A DNA stretch of 64,000 bases, from positions 496,819 through 560,818 of the forward strand of contig VZSF01006858.1 in the NCBI GenBank assembly GCA_013398295.1, written 5' to 3'. The DNA comes from Chionis minor (Eukaryota > Chordata > Aves > Charadriiformes > Chionididae). Position numbers and translations under genes: made by a program. Shown here piece by piece: positions 63,401 through 64,000 of this stretch (position 1 is the stretch's first letter; each line of letters starts with the position of its first letter). The notes under the pieces were generated by a model, which saw only the letters and a program-made list of their open reading frames with translations, was not told the DNA's origin and did no database searches.

Positions 63401-64000
63401 AAATAAAGCTCTCTCCCAAGCACTGGATTTCATTCTTCATCAAACCGGTGTCTTATGCTGTACTGAGTGGATAACAAGGCATGCATTTAATACATAAAAA
63501 TCAGAGTCATGAGACACTGAAAGTTAATTATAATGTAGTAGAGTTTAAGGGTCAGGATTAGCAGGCTAGGATTACTTGTCAGGAGGAGTGAAAAGACCAG
63601 GGAAGAAGAGGTCTATCACAGTAAGGTAATACAAGAGGGCATTAAAAGGACATCTGTGGTAACTACGCTTCCTCTACTTTTTTTTTTTTTTTTAAACAAG
63701 GAAAAATCTGATTTTGAAAATTGGTCCCAGCTATCTAAAAATCAGAGAGAGTCACTTGATTTCTGAACTTCAAACTTTGTGTTCCTCAACTTAAAAGCTT
63801 TAACTTTGCATACTTTTCTTTTTCTGGCATTGGTGAAACATGCCTTGCCTCTCAAGTTAGTTCCATTCCAGCCTTGTGCTATGACAGGAAAAACTTTATG
63901 GAAAGAACATAGTGCCTTGATTGTCCCTATATACTACAAATAAAAAACTGGAACAAGCTGAGCAGTGCACTTGGGACTAGATATGAATTAAATACATGCT
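60439..64000. other. Unique DNA, nothing recognised
   Basis: No gene recognised. The 150-codon frame at 61872-62324 (plus) sits in a GC-richer patch, is Ser/Pro/Thr-rich and has no motif. It overlaps open frames in other phases, so it looks like a composition effect. A T16 homopolymer lies at 63678-63693. Confidence 0.5.

Overview
The window looks like bird nuclear DNA. The main evidence is a recognisable 5'-truncated CR1 retroposon 3' end at about 51650-51874, closing in a degenerate ATTC-type tail. Supporting signs are its sparse interspersed repeats, several worn remnants that resemble ancient amniote elements (MIR-like, L3/CR1-like, and short palindromic elements with GGGCCTGATTC- or GATCCAAAGCC-type ends), general AT-richness and short homopolymer tracts. 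There are no bacterial operons, no long open reading frames (the longest, at 5513-6010 on the minus strand, is 165 codons), and no CRISPR array. I recognised no tRNA, rRNA or known microRNA.

I could not identify a single known protein-coding gene. The window reads as a large intron or an intergenic desert. A few short open blocks carry plausible splice signals and coding-like composition: minus strand at 23060-23195, 28870-29132, 29967-30176, 37588-37860 and 44685-44814, and plus strand at 31676-31897. None resembles a family I can name, and open frames of this size are expected by chance in 64 kb. They are listed as low-confidence exon or conserved-element candidates only.

Layout: 1-9.4 kb is unique sequence with two GC-richer patches. 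At 9.36-9.73 kb there is a strongly pyrimidine-biased strand. From 12 to 22.7 kb lie several worn palindromic elements and an L3/CR1-like relic. At 23-31 kb are the best exon-like blocks on the minus strand, a well-paired hairpin at 24.48 kb and a MIR-like relic at 26.7 kb. From 31 to 44 kb the sequence is mostly unique, with simple repeats including a C15 run at 41.58 kb. From 44.7 to 55.7 kb are one more exon-like block, a 20-bp tandem duplication, two CR1 fragments and a composite ancient element at 55.35-55.67 kb. The last 8 kb is unique apart from one palindromic element at 60.4 kb and a single unresolved base at 59717.

I see no evidence of a novel multi-gene system. The leads most worth checking are the candidate exons, the hairpin and the palindromic repeat family.
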